Of a DNA stretch of 64,000 nt, positions 1-10,892 are shown in pieces (within the stretch, counting starts at the first letter, position 1; each line of letters begins with the position of its first letter). Under the pieces are notes generated by a model that saw only the letters and a program-made list of their open reading frames with translations, was not told where the DNA came from and did no database searches. Source of the stretch: Cellulomonas fimi (GTDB taxonomy: Bacteria; Actinomycetota; Actinomycetes; Actinomycetales; Cellulomonadaceae); contig NZ_JAPESW010000007.1 in the NCBI RefSeq assembly GCF_028527925.1, positions 62,001 through 126,000 of the forward strand, written 5' to 3'. Made by a program: the position numbers and the translations under genes.

Positions 1-1
1 C

Positions 2-694
2 GTCGTCCTCGTGATGCTCACGGGCCGTCCGTACGCGGTCGGCTGGGCCGTCGAGCGCTGCGCCGCCGTGGTGCAGTCGTTCTTCCCGGGTGAGGAGGGC
101 GGTCCCGCGCTGGCCGGCATCCTGTCGGGTCGCGTCAACCCGTCGGGCCGGCTGCCGGTCAGCCTGCCGCGGTCCGCGGGCGCGCAGCCGTTCACGTACC
201 TGCACCCGACGCTGGGCGGCGACGGCGACGTCACCAACCTGTCGACCAAGCCGGTCCTGCCGTTCGGGCACGGCCTGTCGTACACGACGTTCACGCACTC
301 CGACCTCACGGTCGAGCCCACGGCGACGACGGGCGGCCCGCTCGTCGTGACCGTCCGCGTGACGAACACGGGCGAGCGGGGCGGCGACGACGTCGTCCAG
401 CTCTACGGGCGGGACGTCGTCGCGAGCGTGACGCGTCCGGTCGCGCAGCTGCTCGGGTACCAGCGCGTGCACCTCGAGCGGGGCCAGACGGCCGTCGTCG
501 AGCTGGTCGTGCCCGCCGCACGGCTCGCGTTCACCGACCGGACGGGGGAGCGCGTCGTCGAGCCGGGCGACCTCGACCTGTGGGTCGGACCGTCGTGCGC
601 CGAGCGCGAGACGCAGGCGCGCGTGACGCTCACGGGCGGCGTGCACCGGCTCACGCCCGCGGACGGCCGCTGGACGGCGACCGTCGTCCGCTGA
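2..694 (+). CDS. Beta-glucosidase, GH3 family, C-terminal part (5' end outside window)
   Basis: Partial gene: the frame is open from base 2 and runs 230 codons to TGA at 692-694. The visible part holds the end of the GH3 C-terminal alpha/beta sandwich (G-R-V-N-P-S-G-R-L-P, then P-F-G-H-G-L-S-Y-T at about residues 90-98), followed by a fibronectin-III-like domain (about 115-215) that closes many GH3 beta-glucosidases. The nucleophile domain lies upstream, so substrate cannot be judged. The family releases beta-linked glucose from oligosaccharides. No signal for secretion can be assessed. A strong hairpin terminator follows directly, so this is the last gene of its transcript. Confidence 0.9.
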   Translation, partial: VVLVMLTGRPYAVGWAVERCAAVVQSFFPGEEGGPALAGILSGRVNPSGRLPVSLPRSAGAQPFTYLHPTLGGDGDVTNLSTKPVLPFGHGLSYTTFTHSDLTVEPTATTGGPLVVTVRVTNTGERGGDDVVQLYGRDVVASVTRPVAQLLGYQRVHLERGQTAVVELVVPAARLAFTDRTGERVVEPGDLDLWVGPSCAERETQARVTLTGGVHRLTPADGRWTATVVR

Positions 695-707
695 CCCGTT
701 CCCGCGG

Positions 708-748
708 CGGAGGGTCGGGGCTCGCTGCTGGTGAGCCCCGGCCCTCCG
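708..748 (+). terminator. Intrinsic-type hairpin after GH3 gene
   Basis: Arms 708-723 and 733-748 pair over 16 bp with a single G-U wobble around a 9-nt loop. There is no T-tract, as is common for high-GC terminators. It separates the glucosidase from ilvD. Confidence 0.7.
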
Positions 749-904
749 TCGTCCGTGGACCACGGTGCGGACGTCGAGCGGCCCGTGGCCTGCGGCGGCG
801 TACTGTGACCGGGCGCTGCCGACGGGCAGCCGTCCGCCCGCCTTGCCGTCCGACATGCCCCGCTTGCCGCACCGACGAGGTCCCCTCGAAGGAGAACTGC
901 CGCG

Positions 905-2767
905 ATGAGCCGTCCTCTGCGCTCTCGTACCTCGACCCACGGCCGCAACATGGCCGGTGCCCGCGCGCTGTGGCGCGCGACGGGCATGACGTCGGAGGAC
1001 TTCGGCAAGCCGATCGTCGCGATCGCCAACTCGTACACGCAGTTCGTCCCCGGGCACGTGCACCTCAAGGACATGGGCGACCTGGTCGCGTCGGCCGTCC
1101 GCGAGGCCGGCGGCGTCGCGAAGGAGTTCAACACCATCGCGGTCGACGACGGCATCGCGATGGGCCACGGCGGCATGCTCTACTCGCTCCCGAGCCGCGA
1201 CCTCATCGCCGACTCGGTCGAGTACATGGTCAACGCGCACTGCGCGGACGCGCTCGTGTGCATCTCGAACTGCGACAAGATCACGCCCGGCATGCTCAAC
1301 GCGGCGCTCCGGCTGAACATCCCGGTGATCTTCGTGTCGGGCGGGCCGATGGAGGCCGGCAAGGCGGTCGTCGCCGACGGCGTCGCGAAGACGCACCTCA
1401 ACCTCATCAACGCGATCAACTACTCCGCGGACGACAACGTCTCCGACGAGGCGCTCGGCCGCGTCGAGGAGAACGCGTGCCCGACGTGCGGCTCGTGCTC
1501 GGGCATGTTCACGGCCAACTCGATGAACTGCCTCACCGAGGCGCTCGGCCTGTCGCTCCCGGGCAACGGCTCGACGCTCGCCACGCACTCCGCGCGCCGC
1601 GAGCTGTTCCTCGAGGCCGGCCGGACGATCGTCGACCTGGCCCGCCGCTACTACGACGACGAGGACGACAGCGTCGCGCCGCGCTCGATCGCCAACCGCG
1701 CCGCGTTCGCCAACGCGATGGCGCTCGACGTCGCGATGGGCGGCTCGACCAACACCGTCCTGCACGTGCTCGCCGCCGCGCAGGAGGCCGAGCTCGACTT
1801 CACGCTCGCGGACATCGACGCGATCAGCCGCCGCGTGCCGTGCCTGTCGAAGGTCGCGCCGAACCACCCCGACTTCCACATGGAGGACGTGCACCGCGCG
1901 GGCGGCATCCCCGCGCTGCTCGGCGAGCTCGACCGCGCAGGCCTGCTCGACCACGACGTCACGTCGGTGCACACGCCGACGCTCCGCGCGTGGCTCGACG
2001 ACTGGGACATCCGCGGCGGCAAGGCGACGGAGCGGGCGCTCGCGCTCTTCCGCGCGGCCCCCGGTGGCGTCCGGACGACGCAGGCCTTCTCGACGTCGAA
2101 CGTCTGGGAGTCGCTCGACACCGACGCCGTGAACGGCTGCATCCGCGACGTCGCGCACGCGTACACCGTCGAGGGTGGCCTGGCCGTGCTGCGCGGCAAC
2201 CTCGCCGAGGACGGCGCGATCATCAAGACCGCGGGCATCGACCCCGAGCTGTTCCACTTCGTCGGCACCGCGCTCGTGTGCGAGTCGCAGGACGAGGCCG
2301 TCGACAAGATCCTCCGCAAGGAGGTCCAGCCGGGCCACGTCGTCGTCGTGCGGTACGAGGGCCCGTCGGGCGGTCCCGGCATGCAGGAGATGCTCTACCC
2401 GACGTCGTTCATCAAGGGCCGGGGGCTCGGCAAGGTGTGCGCGCTCATCACCGACGGCCGGTTCTCCGGCGGCTCGTCGGGCATCTCCGTGGGGCACGTC
2501 TCCCCGGAGGCGTCGGCCGGCGGCGCGATCGGCCTGATCGAGGACGGCGACGAGATCGAGATCGACGTCGAGACGCGGCTCATCCGCATCAACGTCCCCG
2601 ACGAGGTCCTCGCCGACCGGCGCGCCAAGATGGAGGCGTCGGAGAACCCGTGGCAGCCGGTGAACCGTGACCGGTACGTGTCGCCGGCGCTCCAGGCGTA
2701 CGCCGCGATGGCGACGTCGGCCGACCGTGGTGCCGTCCGCGACGTGAGCCGCATCCGTCGCGCCTGA
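905..2767 (+). CDS. ilvD: Dihydroxy-acid dehydratase, E. coli-like type
   Basis: 620 aa, the length of E. coli IlvD. It converts 2,3-dihydroxy-3-methylbutanoate (or -pentanoate) to the 2-keto acid in Val/Leu/Ile synthesis. Motifs: N-C-D-K-I-T-P-G-M with Cys123, the [10 protein letters not shown] block (Cys192/195/198), and [12 protein letters not shown] near the C-terminus. It lacks the extra N-terminal Cys seen in the second copy at 5466, where the equivalent segment reads [12 protein letters not shown] follows AAGGAG (889-894). A possible -10, TACTGT, is at 801-806. It converges with the GGDEF/EAL gene. Confidence 0.95.
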   Translation: MSRPLRSRTSTHGRNMAGARALWRATGMTSEDFGKPIVAIANSYTQFVPGHVHLKDMGDLVASAVREAGGVAKEFNTIAVDDGIAMGHGGMLYSLPSRDLIADSVEYMVNAHCADALVCISNCDKITPGMLNAALRLNIPVIFVSGGPMEAGKAVVADGVAKTHLNLINAINYSADDNVSDEALGRVEENACPTCGSCSGMFTANSMNCLTEALGLSLPGNGSTLATHSARRELFLEAGRTIVDLARRYYDDEDDSVAPRSIANRAAFANAMALDVAMGGSTNTVLHVLAAAQEAELDFTLADIDAISRRVPCLSKVAPNHPDFHMEDVHRAGGIPALLGELDRAGLLDHDVTSVHTPTLRAWLDDWDIRGGKATERALALFRAAPGGVRTTQAFSTSNVWESLDTDAVNGCIRDVAHAYTVEGGLAVLRGNLAEDGAIIKTAGIDPELFHFVGTALVCESQDEAVDKILRKEVQPGHVVVVRYEGPSGGPGMQEMLYPTSFIKGRGLGKVCALITDGRFSGGSSGISVGHVSPEASAGGAIGLIEDGDEIEIDVETRLIRINVPDEVLADRRAKMEASENPWQPVNRDRYVSPALQAYAAMATSADRGAVRDVSRIRRA

Positions 2768-2803
2768 CCCCGACGCCCGGCCACGAGCACCCCTCGGGTC
2801 CCG

Positions 2804-5236
2804 TCACACCGGGCGACGGCTGTCCTGCGCCGGGCGGGGGCGGGGGACGGTCGCGACGCGCGGGGGCCGCTCCAGGAGCGGCCCGATGTCCTCGCGCGGG
2901 GCCGGGCGGCCGAACAGGTAGCCCTGGCCCTCGGGGCAGCCGAGCGCCCGCAGCGCGTCGGCCTCGTCGTCGGTCTCGATCTGCTCGGCGACCGCGGGCA
3001 GGTCGAGGCTCCGGCACAGGTCGACGATCGCGCTCGCGAGCGCGCGCCGGCGACGCCCTTCCTCGCCAGGCTCGGCCGCGAAGCGCGTGAAGGCGCCGTC
3101 GATCTTGACGATGTCGACGGGCAGGCGCTGGAGGTAGGCGAGCGACGAGTAGCCGGTCCCGAAGTCGTCGATCGCGACCCGCACGCCGTGCTCGCGCAGC
3201 CGCGCGAGGTGCGACTCGACGAGCGTCGCCTCGGGCTCCTCGGCGGCGAGCAGCGCGGTCTCGGTGATCTCGAGGACGAGCGCGCGGCCGGGCAGGCCCG
3301 CGTCGTCGAGCGCCCGCAGCACCCGCTCGACGACGTCCGGCTCGCGCAGCTGGCGTGCGGAGACGTTGACGTGCACGCGCACGCCGTGCCGCTCGAACCA
3401 CGGACGCACGTCGGCGCAGGCCCGGCGCAGCACGTGCTCCCCGATCGGGACGATCAGGCCGGTCTCCTCGGCGACCGGGATGAACCCGTCGGGCATGACG
3501 AGACCGTCGGGTGACTGCCAGCGCAGCAGCGCCTCGACCGACTGCACCCGGCCGGTGCCGAGCGACACGACGGGCTGGTAGTGCACGACGAGCTCGTCGC
3601 GCTCGACCGCGTGCCGCAGGCCCTCCGCGAGGTGCGAGCGCCGGTCCTGCGCGACACGCAGGCTCGGGTCGAACAGGCGCACCTGGTTCTTGCCGGCGGC
3701 CTTCGCGGCGTACAGCGCCAGGTCGGCATCGCGCAGCGTCGCCTGCGGCTCGACGGACGCGTCGACCAGCCGCACGCCCACGCTCGACGTGATGCGGACC
3801 GTCCGCCCGTCGACCAGGAACGGCTCGCCGAGCGCGCGCACCACGCGTGTCGCGACGTCGCGTGCGTCGGACTCGTGCGTGTCCTCGAGCACGACCGCGA
3901 ACTCGTCGCCGCCGAGCCGCGCGAGCGTGTCGTCACCGCCGACGACGCGCCGCAGCCGTCGCGCGACCTGCACGAGGAGGTCGTCGCCCGCGTGGTGGCC
4001 GTGGTCGTCGTTGACGGTCTTGAACCCGTCGAGGTCGACCATGAGCACCGCGCGCTCACCGGTCCCGCGGCGGTCGGGCGCGGACAGGCGCTCGGTGAAG
4101 CGCGTCCGGTTGCCGAGGCCCGTGAGGGGGTCGTGCTGCGCCTGGTGGCTGAGCAGCTGCTGGAGCGCGTTCTGCTCGTGCAGCGCGTGCGCGAGCTCGG
4201 CGGCCTGCCGGTCGAGCGCGATCGCACGTCGCTGCGCGGTGCTCGTGCCGACGACGAGCCGGGCGACGAGGAACGCGGACAGCGCGGTCACGGCCAGCAC
4301 GGGCACGGCCAGGTCGGACCAGGCCATCGTCACGGTCGACCCGACGCGGAACGTGAGCAGCAGCGCGGCGGGACCGAGGGACGCGATGACGAAGAACACG
4401 ACACCGCGTGCGAGGGTCAGGCCCCGGCTCGGCTCGGCGTCCGGTGACCCCACGACGCCCGGGTGCAGCGCGGCCGCGCCGAACAGCACGAACCACACGA
4501 GCCAGCCGGCGCTCCCGACGCCCTCCGCGAGCGACGTGTCGAGCAGCGAGATGCCGGGGGCGCCGTCGCCGATGAGGGTCAGCGTGTAGAGGACGTCCCC
4601 CGTCGTGGACGCCGCGACGCCCGCGCCGAGCAGCAGGTACGCCCGGTTGCGTGCGCCGTAGCGGAACAGCAGGCGGGACGCCATGAGCACCACGGCGAGG
4701 CCTGTCCCGAGCGAGGCGATCGCGATGACGTGCCCCGAGTCCTCGAGCGCCTCGTGACCGAGGAAGCTGCGGAAGACGAGCGCCCAGTAGAGCATCGCCG
4801 CTCCGACGACCACGACGACCGCGTCCATCGTCGCGCTCTCGTGCCGGGACCGCAGCGAGTTGCGGGGGAGCAGCGTGAACCCGACGGTGAGCAGCGCGTA
4901 GGAGGGCATGTACGCGATGTCGAACCACCACGGGATCGCGTCCGCGTCACCTGTCGCGACGTACCAGCCGGTCCACACGAGGTCGGTCGCCGCCCACCAC
5001 GCCGTGCCCGCGGTGAGCCACCACCACGCGCGCGCGACGGGTCGTGGGTGCCGGTGGACGCCGAGGGCCATCGCGCCGCACGCGAGCACGGGGACGACGT
5101 CCCACAGCAGCTCACCCGTCCAGCCGGGGACGACCATGACGGCGGCGGTGAGCGCGAGCCCGACCACGAGGAAGCGTCGCCACGTGACGGCGGCCAGCAC
5201 GCGCGCGCGGGCCGACGCGACGTCCGACGCGGTCAT
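2804..5236 (-). CDS. Membrane-anchored diguanylate cyclase/phosphodiesterase (GGDEF-EAL)
   Basis: 810 aa from the ATG at 5236, chosen over an upstream in-frame start because GGAGG sits 5 nt before it. About 300 N-terminal residues form seven to eight hydrophobic segments with short loops, an integral-membrane sensor region. A GGDEF domain follows (D-P-L-T-G-L-G-N near 370; intact G-G-D-E-F near 440), then an EAL domain (E-A-L-L-R-W near 570; D-D-F-G-T-G-Y-S-S-L later). Both signatures look catalytically complete, so the protein could make and/or degrade c-di-GMP; the net activity cannot be read from sequence. It stands alone between the two ilvD genes and is transcribed against the first. Confidence 0.93.
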   Translation of the reverse strand: MTASDVASARARVLAAVTWRRFLVVGLALTAAVMVVPGWTGELLWDVVPVLACGAMALGVHRHPRPVARAWWWLTAGTAWWAATDLVWTGWYVATGDADAIPWWFDIAYMPSYALLTVGFTLLPRNSLRSRHESATMDAVVVVVGAAMLYWALVFRSFLGHEALEDSGHVIAIASLGTGLAVVLMASRLLFRYGARNRAYLLLGAGVAASTTGDVLYTLTLIGDGAPGISLLDTSLAEGVGSAGWLVWFVLFGAAALHPGVVGSPDAEPSRGLTLARGVVFFVIASLGPAALLLTFRVGSTVTMAWSDLAVPVLAVTALSAFLVARLVVGTSTAQRRAIALDRQAAELAHALHEQNALQQLLSHQAQHDPLTGLGNRTRFTERLSAPDRRGTGERAVLMVDLDGFKTVNDDHGHHAGDDLLVQVARRLRRVVGGDDTLARLGGDEFAVVLEDTHESDARDVATRVVRALGEPFLVDGRTVRITSSVGVRLVDASVEPQATLRDADLALYAAKAAGKNQVRLFDPSLRVAQDRRSHLAEGLRHAVERDELVVHYQPVVSLGTGRVQSVEALLRWQSPDGLVMPDGFIPVAEETGLIVPIGEHVLRRACADVRPWFERHGVRVHVNVSARQLREPDVVERVLRALDDAGLPGRALVLEITETALLAAEEPEATLVESHLARLREHGVRVAIDDFGTGYSSLAYLQRLPVDIVKIDGAFTRFAAEPGEEGRRRRALASAIVDLCRSLDLPAVAEQIETDDEADALRALGCPEGQGYLFGRPAPREDIGPLLERPPRVATVPRPRPAQDSRRPV

Positions 5237-5453
5237 CGACGCCTCCGGGGTCTCGGTCCTGCGCGCCCGGCGCGCGGGGGTGCGGGGCTGCTGACCGCAC
5301 GTCGGGAGGACCGGCACGGTCCTTCGTCCGTCGGATCGGCACGAGCGGGACGCGCGTGAGCGTCGCGGGAGGACAGCACCCGCCCGGCGCACGTGGTCTG
5401 CGTCACGCGAGCGTCACCGCGGCGAGGCGGATGCCGGGCGGGCGGGCCGTGCC

Positions 5454-5465
5454 TAGTCTCGGCTC
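5454..5465 (+). promoter_or_regulatory. Leaderless-type -10 box of second ilvD
   Basis: TAGTCT (5454-5459) lies 6 nt before the ATG at 5466, and no Shine-Dalgarno fits between them. Transcription probably starts at or next to the start codon. Confidence 0.55.
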
Positions 5466-7175
5466 ATGACGACGACGCAGGACGGCACGGTCGACATCAA
5501 GCCGCGGTCGCGGCAGGTCACGGACGGTCTGGAGGCGACGGCGGCCCGCGGGATGCTGCGGGCGGTCGGCCTGGGTGACGAGGACTTCGCGAAGCCGCAG
5601 GTCGGTGTCGCGTCCTCGTGGAACGAGATCACGCCGTGCAACCTGTCGCTGGACCGGCTGGCGAAGGCGGTCAAGGACGGCGTGCACGCGGGCGGCGGGT
5701 ACCCGCTCGAGTTCGGCACGATCTCGGTGTCCGACGGCATCTCGATGGGGCACGAGGGCATGCACTACTCGCTCGTCAGCCGCGACGTCATCGCGGACTC
5801 GGTCGAGACGGTGATGATGGCCGAGCGGCTCGACGGGTCGGTGCTGCTGGCCGGGTGCGACAAGTCGCTCCCGGGGATGCTCATGGCGGCGGCGCGCCTC
5901 GACCTGTCGAGCGTCTTCCTCTACGCGGGCTCGATCATGCCGGGCTGGGTCAAGCTGTCCGACGGCACCGAGAAGGACGTCACGATCATCGACGCGTTCG
6001 AGGCCGTCGGGGCGTGCGCGCGCGGTCTGATGAGCCGGGAGGACGTCGACCGCATCGAGCGCGCGATCTGCCCGGGCGAAGGCGCGTGCGGCGGCATGTA
6101 CACGGCGAACACGATGGCGTCGGTCGCGGAGGCGATGGGCATGTCGCTGCCCGGTTCCGCCGCGCCGCCGTCGGCGGACCGTCGGCGCGACCAGTTCGCG
6201 CGGCGCTCGGGCGAGGCCGTCGTCGAGCTGCTGCGCCGCGGCATCACAGCGCGCCAGATCATGACGAAGGAGGCGTTCGAGAACGCCATCGCGGTCGTCA
6301 TGGCGTTCGGCGGCTCGACCAACGCCGTCCTGCACCTGCTCGCGATCGCGCACGAGGCCGAGGTCGACCTCACGCTCGACGACTTCAGCCGGGTCGCGGC
6401 GCGCGTGCCGCACCTCGGCGACCTCAAGCCGTTCGGCCGTTACGTCATGAACGACGTCGACCGGATCGGCGGCGTGCCCGTGCTGATGAAGGCGCTGCTC
6501 GACGCGGGCCTGCTGCACGGCGACTGCCTCACGGTCACGGGGAAGACGGTCGCAGAGAACCTCGCCGACATCGCGCCGCCCGACCCGGACGGCAAGATCC
6601 TGCGCGCGCTCGACGACCCGATCCACCGCACGGGCGGCATCACGATCCTGCACGGCTCACTCGCGCCCGAGGGTGCGGTCGTGAAGTCGGCGGGCTTCGA
6701 CTCCGACGTCTTCGAGGGCACCGCGCGCGTGTTCGAGCGCGAGCGTGCGGCGCTCGACGCCCTCGAGGACGGCACGATCCAGGCGGGCGACGTCGTCGTC
6801 ATCCGGTACGAGGGCCCGAAGGGCGGGCCGGGCATGCGCGAGATGCTCGCGATCACCGGGGCCATCAAGGGTGCGGGGCTCGGCAAGGACGTCCTGCTCA
6901 TCACTGACGGCCGCTTCTCCGGCGGGACGACGGGCCTGTGCGTCGGCCACATCGCGCCCGAGGCGGTCGACGCGGGGCCGATCGCGTTCGTGCGCGACGG
7001 CGACCGGATCCGCCTCGACGTCGCGCACGCGACGCTGGACCTGCTGGTCGACGACGCAGAGCTCGCCGCGCGCCGCGCGGGCTGGGCGCCGATCGAGCCG
7101 CGCTACACGCGCGGGGTCCTCGGCAAGTACCAGAAGCTCGTCCAGTCCGCGTCCAAGGGCGCGGTCCTGAGCTGA
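5466..7175 (+). CDS. ilvD: Dihydroxy-acid dehydratase, three-cysteine (plant/mycobacterial) type
   Basis: 569 aa, same reaction class as the gene at 905 but a different subfamily. It has Cys58 in W-N-E-I-T-P-C-N, Cys131 in G-C-D-K-S-L-P-G-M, and [10 protein letters not shown] (Cys202/208), then [12 protein letters not shown]. This three-cysteine pattern is the one known for [2Fe-2S] dehydratases of plants and Mycobacterium tuberculosis. This is the usual actinobacterial IlvD and probably the main biosynthetic enzyme; some relatives act on sugar acids instead. Its start codon lies 6 nt after a TAGTCT box, so the mRNA is likely leaderless. Confidence 0.93.
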   Translation: MTTTQDGTVDIKPRSRQVTDGLEATAARGMLRAVGLGDEDFAKPQVGVASSWNEITPCNLSLDRLAKAVKDGVHAGGGYPLEFGTISVSDGISMGHEGMHYSLVSRDVIADSVETVMMAERLDGSVLLAGCDKSLPGMLMAAARLDLSSVFLYAGSIMPGWVKLSDGTEKDVTIIDAFEAVGACARGLMSREDVDRIERAICPGEGACGGMYTANTMASVAEAMGMSLPGSAAPPSADRRRDQFARRSGEAVVELLRRGITARQIMTKEAFENAIAVVMAFGGSTNAVLHLLAIAHEAEVDLTLDDFSRVAARVPHLGDLKPFGRYVMNDVDRIGGVPVLMKALLDAGLLHGDCLTVTGKTVAENLADIAPPDPDGKILRALDDPIHRTGGITILHGSLAPEGAVVKSAGFDSDVFEGTARVFERERAALDALEDGTIQAGDVVVIRYEGPKGGPGMREMLAITGAIKGAGLGKDVLLITDGRFSGGTTGLCVGHIAPEAVDAGPIAFVRDGDRIRLDVAHATLDLLVDDAELAARRAGWAPIEPRYTRGVLGKYQKLVQSASKGAVLS

Positions 7176-7208
7176 CGTCGTCCGGGCTCGCCAGACCAGG
7201 AAGGCGCG

Positions 7209-7303
7209 CGAGTTCGTCAGCACGCGCCGAGCTCGTCACCTCGAGCTGACGAACTCGGCGCCGACCGGCGAACTCGGCGCCGACCGGCGAACTCGGCGCG
7301 ACC
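7209..7303 (+). repeat. Long hairpin fused to a 19-bp tandem repeat
   Basis: A perfect 13-bp inverted repeat (7209-7221 with 7245-7257, 23-nt loop) runs into a 19-bp direct repeat beginning GAACTCGGCG (7251-7269, 7270-7288, partial third copy 7289-7303). It lies between the convergent ilvD and HTH genes, so the hairpin may end transcription from one or both sides. The tandem units have no obvious role. Confidence 0.6.
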
Positions 7304-7336
7304 GCGCGTCAGGCGGCCGGTCGAGGGGAGACCGAC

Positions 7337-7663
7337 TCAGTCGCCGGCGATCGCGCGGAGGGCCGCGAGGTGGTCCCGGAGGGCGGTGCGGCCGTCGGGG
7401 GTGAGGGCGAGCCACGTGCGCGGGCGCTTGCCGACGTAGCCCTTGCGGACCCTCACGTACCCCGCCTGCTCGAGCACGGTGACGGCCTTGGAGAGCGCGG
7501 AGTCGCTGATCTCGACGGCGTCGCGCACCGCGCCGAACTCGGCCTCGTCGGTCGCGGCGAGCGCGGCGACCACGGACAGCCGCACAGGGGAGTGGATGAC
7601 CTCGTCGAGCCGGGCACGCGCCGGTTCGCCGACCGCGTCGGGGCCGGGCAGCGGCGGTGTCAC
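7337..7663 (-). CDS. Winged-helix transcriptional regulator
   Basis: 108 aa from the GTG at 7663, which overlaps the stop of the upstream gene (GTGA). It is a single winged-helix domain: a helix-turn-helix around D-S-A-L-S-K-A-V-T-V-L-E-Q-A-G-Y-V and a basic wing V-R-K-G-Y-V-G-K-R-P-R-T-W. This is the layout of the small MarR/ArsR-like 'winged helix DNA-binding' regulators that are usually paired with a membrane protein. Translational coupling to the membrane protein at 7660-8103 suggests the two work as a unit, probably autoregulated through the dyad at 8112-8126. The ligand is unknown. Confidence 0.8.
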   Translation of the reverse strand: MTPPLPGPDAVGEPARARLDEVIHSPVRLSVVAALAATDEAEFGAVRDAVEISDSALSKAVTVLEQAGYVRVRKGYVGKRPRTWLALTPDGRTALRDHLAALRAIAGD

Positions 7664-8103
7664 GCCTGCGCCTCGCGCCACGCCCCGCGCGCCAGGGGGA
7701 ACGTGGCGAGGACCGCCGCGGCGAGCCACCAGAGCACGGACTCGCGCAACCAGGTGAGCCCGACCACCAGCGCGATCGCGTACACGACGCCCCACGTCGT
7801 GACCGCGGCGACCCACCGCAGGCCCATGCCCTGCTTGGTCACGGGAGCACCGCGCAGCCAGGCGAGCGACAGGACGAGCAGGGTCAGGCCGTACGCACCC
7901 GCGAGGGTGAGGGCCCCCGTGTCGTCGGGGATCGTGGCGAGCCCCACGAAGAACATGAACGTCGACGCGGCGTGGCCGGTCAGCCACAGGGCGTGCCGGT
8001 TCTGGCCGTTCGCGCGCAGGGTGCCGGCCGCGGCGGCGGAGCGGGCGAGGAGTGCGCGGGCCTCGTCGGGCGTGGGCGCGGGGGTCGTCCCGTGTTCCGT
8101 CAT
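7660..8103 (-). CDS. Small integral membrane protein coupled to regulator
   Basis: 147 aa from the ATG at 8103. A hydrophilic N-terminus (about 40 residues) is followed by four predicted membrane segments, including A-A-S-T-F-M-F-F-V-G-L-A, Y-G-L-T-L-L-V-L-S-L and V-V-Y-A-I-A-L-V-V-G-L. No known catalytic motif is visible. The gene overlaps the winged-helix regulator by 4 bp, a pairing common in actinobacteria but without a defined function. No Shine-Dalgarno precedes the start; an earlier ATG at 8118 is also possible and would place the operator dyad inside the coding region. Confidence 0.75.
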   Translation of the reverse strand: MTEHGTTPAPTPDEARALLARSAAAAGTLRANGQNRHALWLTGHAASTFMFFVGLATIPDDTGALTLAGAYGLTLLVLSLAWLRGAPVTKQGMGLRWVAAVTTWGVVYAIALVVGLTWLRESVLWWLAAAVLATFPLARGAWREAQA

Positions 8104-8111
8104 GCGAGTAG

Positions 8112-8126
8112 TTTCCATCGTGGAAA
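8112..8126. promoter_or_regulatory. Operator-like dyad upstream of membrane protein/regulator pair
   Basis: TTTCCA-TCG-TGGAAA is a perfect 6-bp inverted repeat with a 3-bp centre, 8 bp from the ATG at 8103. It is unusually AT-rich for this genome. Its place suggests the binding site of the co-encoded winged-helix protein. Confidence 0.5.
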
Positions 8127-8315
8127 GTCGATGCGCAAGGGGGAGTTGTTCCCGCGTGCCGGGGCATTGCGGCCGCTGCTCCCACGACGCGCCGTCCGGC
8201 GCCCGCCGTGACACGCTCACGAAGACTCGGGCCGCCGCCAATGGTCCCCGCCCGCCCAGCGGGGGTGGCCGCCGACGCGGGTGGTCTGACGACCGGGAGG
8301 AAGGGTCTGGATCGC

Positions 8316-10034
<1,719 letters not shown>

Positions 10035-10036
10035 GC

Positions 10037-10062
10037 GGGCGCCGGCCGGCGCGCCGGCGCCC
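10037..10062. terminator. Hairpin between alpha-glucosidase and AMIN-like lipoprotein
   Basis: A perfect 10-bp stem (10037-10046 with 10053-10062) has a 6-nt loop. It starts 3 bp after the glucosidase stop and could serve both convergent genes. No T-tract. Confidence 0.65.
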
Positions 10063-10097
10063 CACGGGCGACGACCAGCGCGACGACGCCGCCGTCG

Positions 10098-10727
10098 TCA
10101 GGACGACTGGACGTCCACCACGACGCGCACCGGGTCCTGCAGCACGAACACCCGGAACGGCCGCCGCTCGCCCGCGACGCCGATCACGGACTGCGTCATG
10201 CCCTCGAACGTCAGCGGCCGCGTGACCTCGACGACCGTGCCCTCGCGCGGCCCGACGTCCTGCGCGAACTCGTCGTGCCCGGTGTCGTCGGGGTAGCCGG
10301 TGCCGGTGAGCCAGACGTCGAGCACCGCGTCGCCCGCGACGACCACCGGTTCGCCGCTGCCGTCCTGCACGGCCTGGTCGACGTACTCGACGCGGTAGCC
10401 CGGGACGCCGACGCCCGCGACCTCGTAGACGACCCGGTCGTACCCGTCGTGCGTGCCGACACGCACGTCGACCACGGTGACGTGCGCGTCCGACGGCTCG
10501 GCCGTCGCGGTCGTGGTCGCGGGCGAGAACCCCTCCGACGGCTCGGCCTCCGGGGCCGCGCTCGGCGACGCGGTCGCGGACGGGGTCGGTGTCCCGCTCG
10601 GGCTCGGGCTCGCGCTCGCGGTGGGCGTCGGCTCAGGTGTCCCCGCTCCGCCGGTGTCGCACGCGGCCGTCGTCCCCAGCACCAGCGCGACGAGCGCCCC
10701 CGCGGACGCCCTCCGGATCCTCGTCAT
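10098..10727 (-). CDS. AMIN-like domain lipoprotein
   Basis: 209 aa. Start at the ATG at 10727, with GAGGAGG 5 nt upstream; the much longer open frame upstream is antisense to the ABC genes. The N-terminus is a lipoprotein signal (basic R-I-R-R, hydrophobic core, cleavage before Cys in T-A-A-C). A low-complexity Pro/Ser/Thr/Ala linker of about 45 residues follows, then a beta-rich domain with V-V-D-V-R-V-G-T-H-D-G-Y-D-R-V-V-Y-E, typical of actinobacterial AMIN-like domains, which are thought to bind cell-wall polymers. A paralogous domain is encoded at 17723-18280; both contain Q-D-G-S-G-E-P-V. Confidence 0.82.
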   Translation of the reverse strand: MTRIRRASAGALVALVLGTTAACDTGGAGTPEPTPTASASPSPSGTPTPSATASPSAAPEAEPSEGFSPATTTATAEPSDAHVTVVDVRVGTHDGYDRVVYEVAGVGVPGYRVEYVDQAVQDGSGEPVVVAGDAVLDVWLTGTGYPDDTGHDEFAQDVGPREGTVVEVTRPLTFEGMTQSVIGVAGERRPFRVFVLQDPVRVVVDVQSS

Positions 10728-10892
10728 GGCCCCTCCTCGTCGGCGTCCTCCGAGGCTAGGCCCGCGCGCCCCGCGACGTCGGAGGTTGGGCCGGGCGGGT
10801 GAAGACGGCACGTGCCGTGGTCGTGCAGCGGTGCCCGTGCCGATGGGACGGACGAGGGGAGGTCCGACATCGACGCTGGCAGGGATCCCGCC

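Noticed and set aside
2774..2815. Terminator between ilvD and the GGDEF/EAL gene
   Set aside because: CGCCCGG/CCGGGCG is only 7 bp with a 28-nt loop and overlaps the stop codon; too weak to list as a feature.
10812..10892. N-terminal extension of the first ABC ATPase (GTG 10812) or an ATC start at 10869
   Set aside because: The extension has no family similarity. ATC at 10869 has the best-placed GGGGAGG but is a very rare start codon; GTG 10893 is preferred, with doubt noted.
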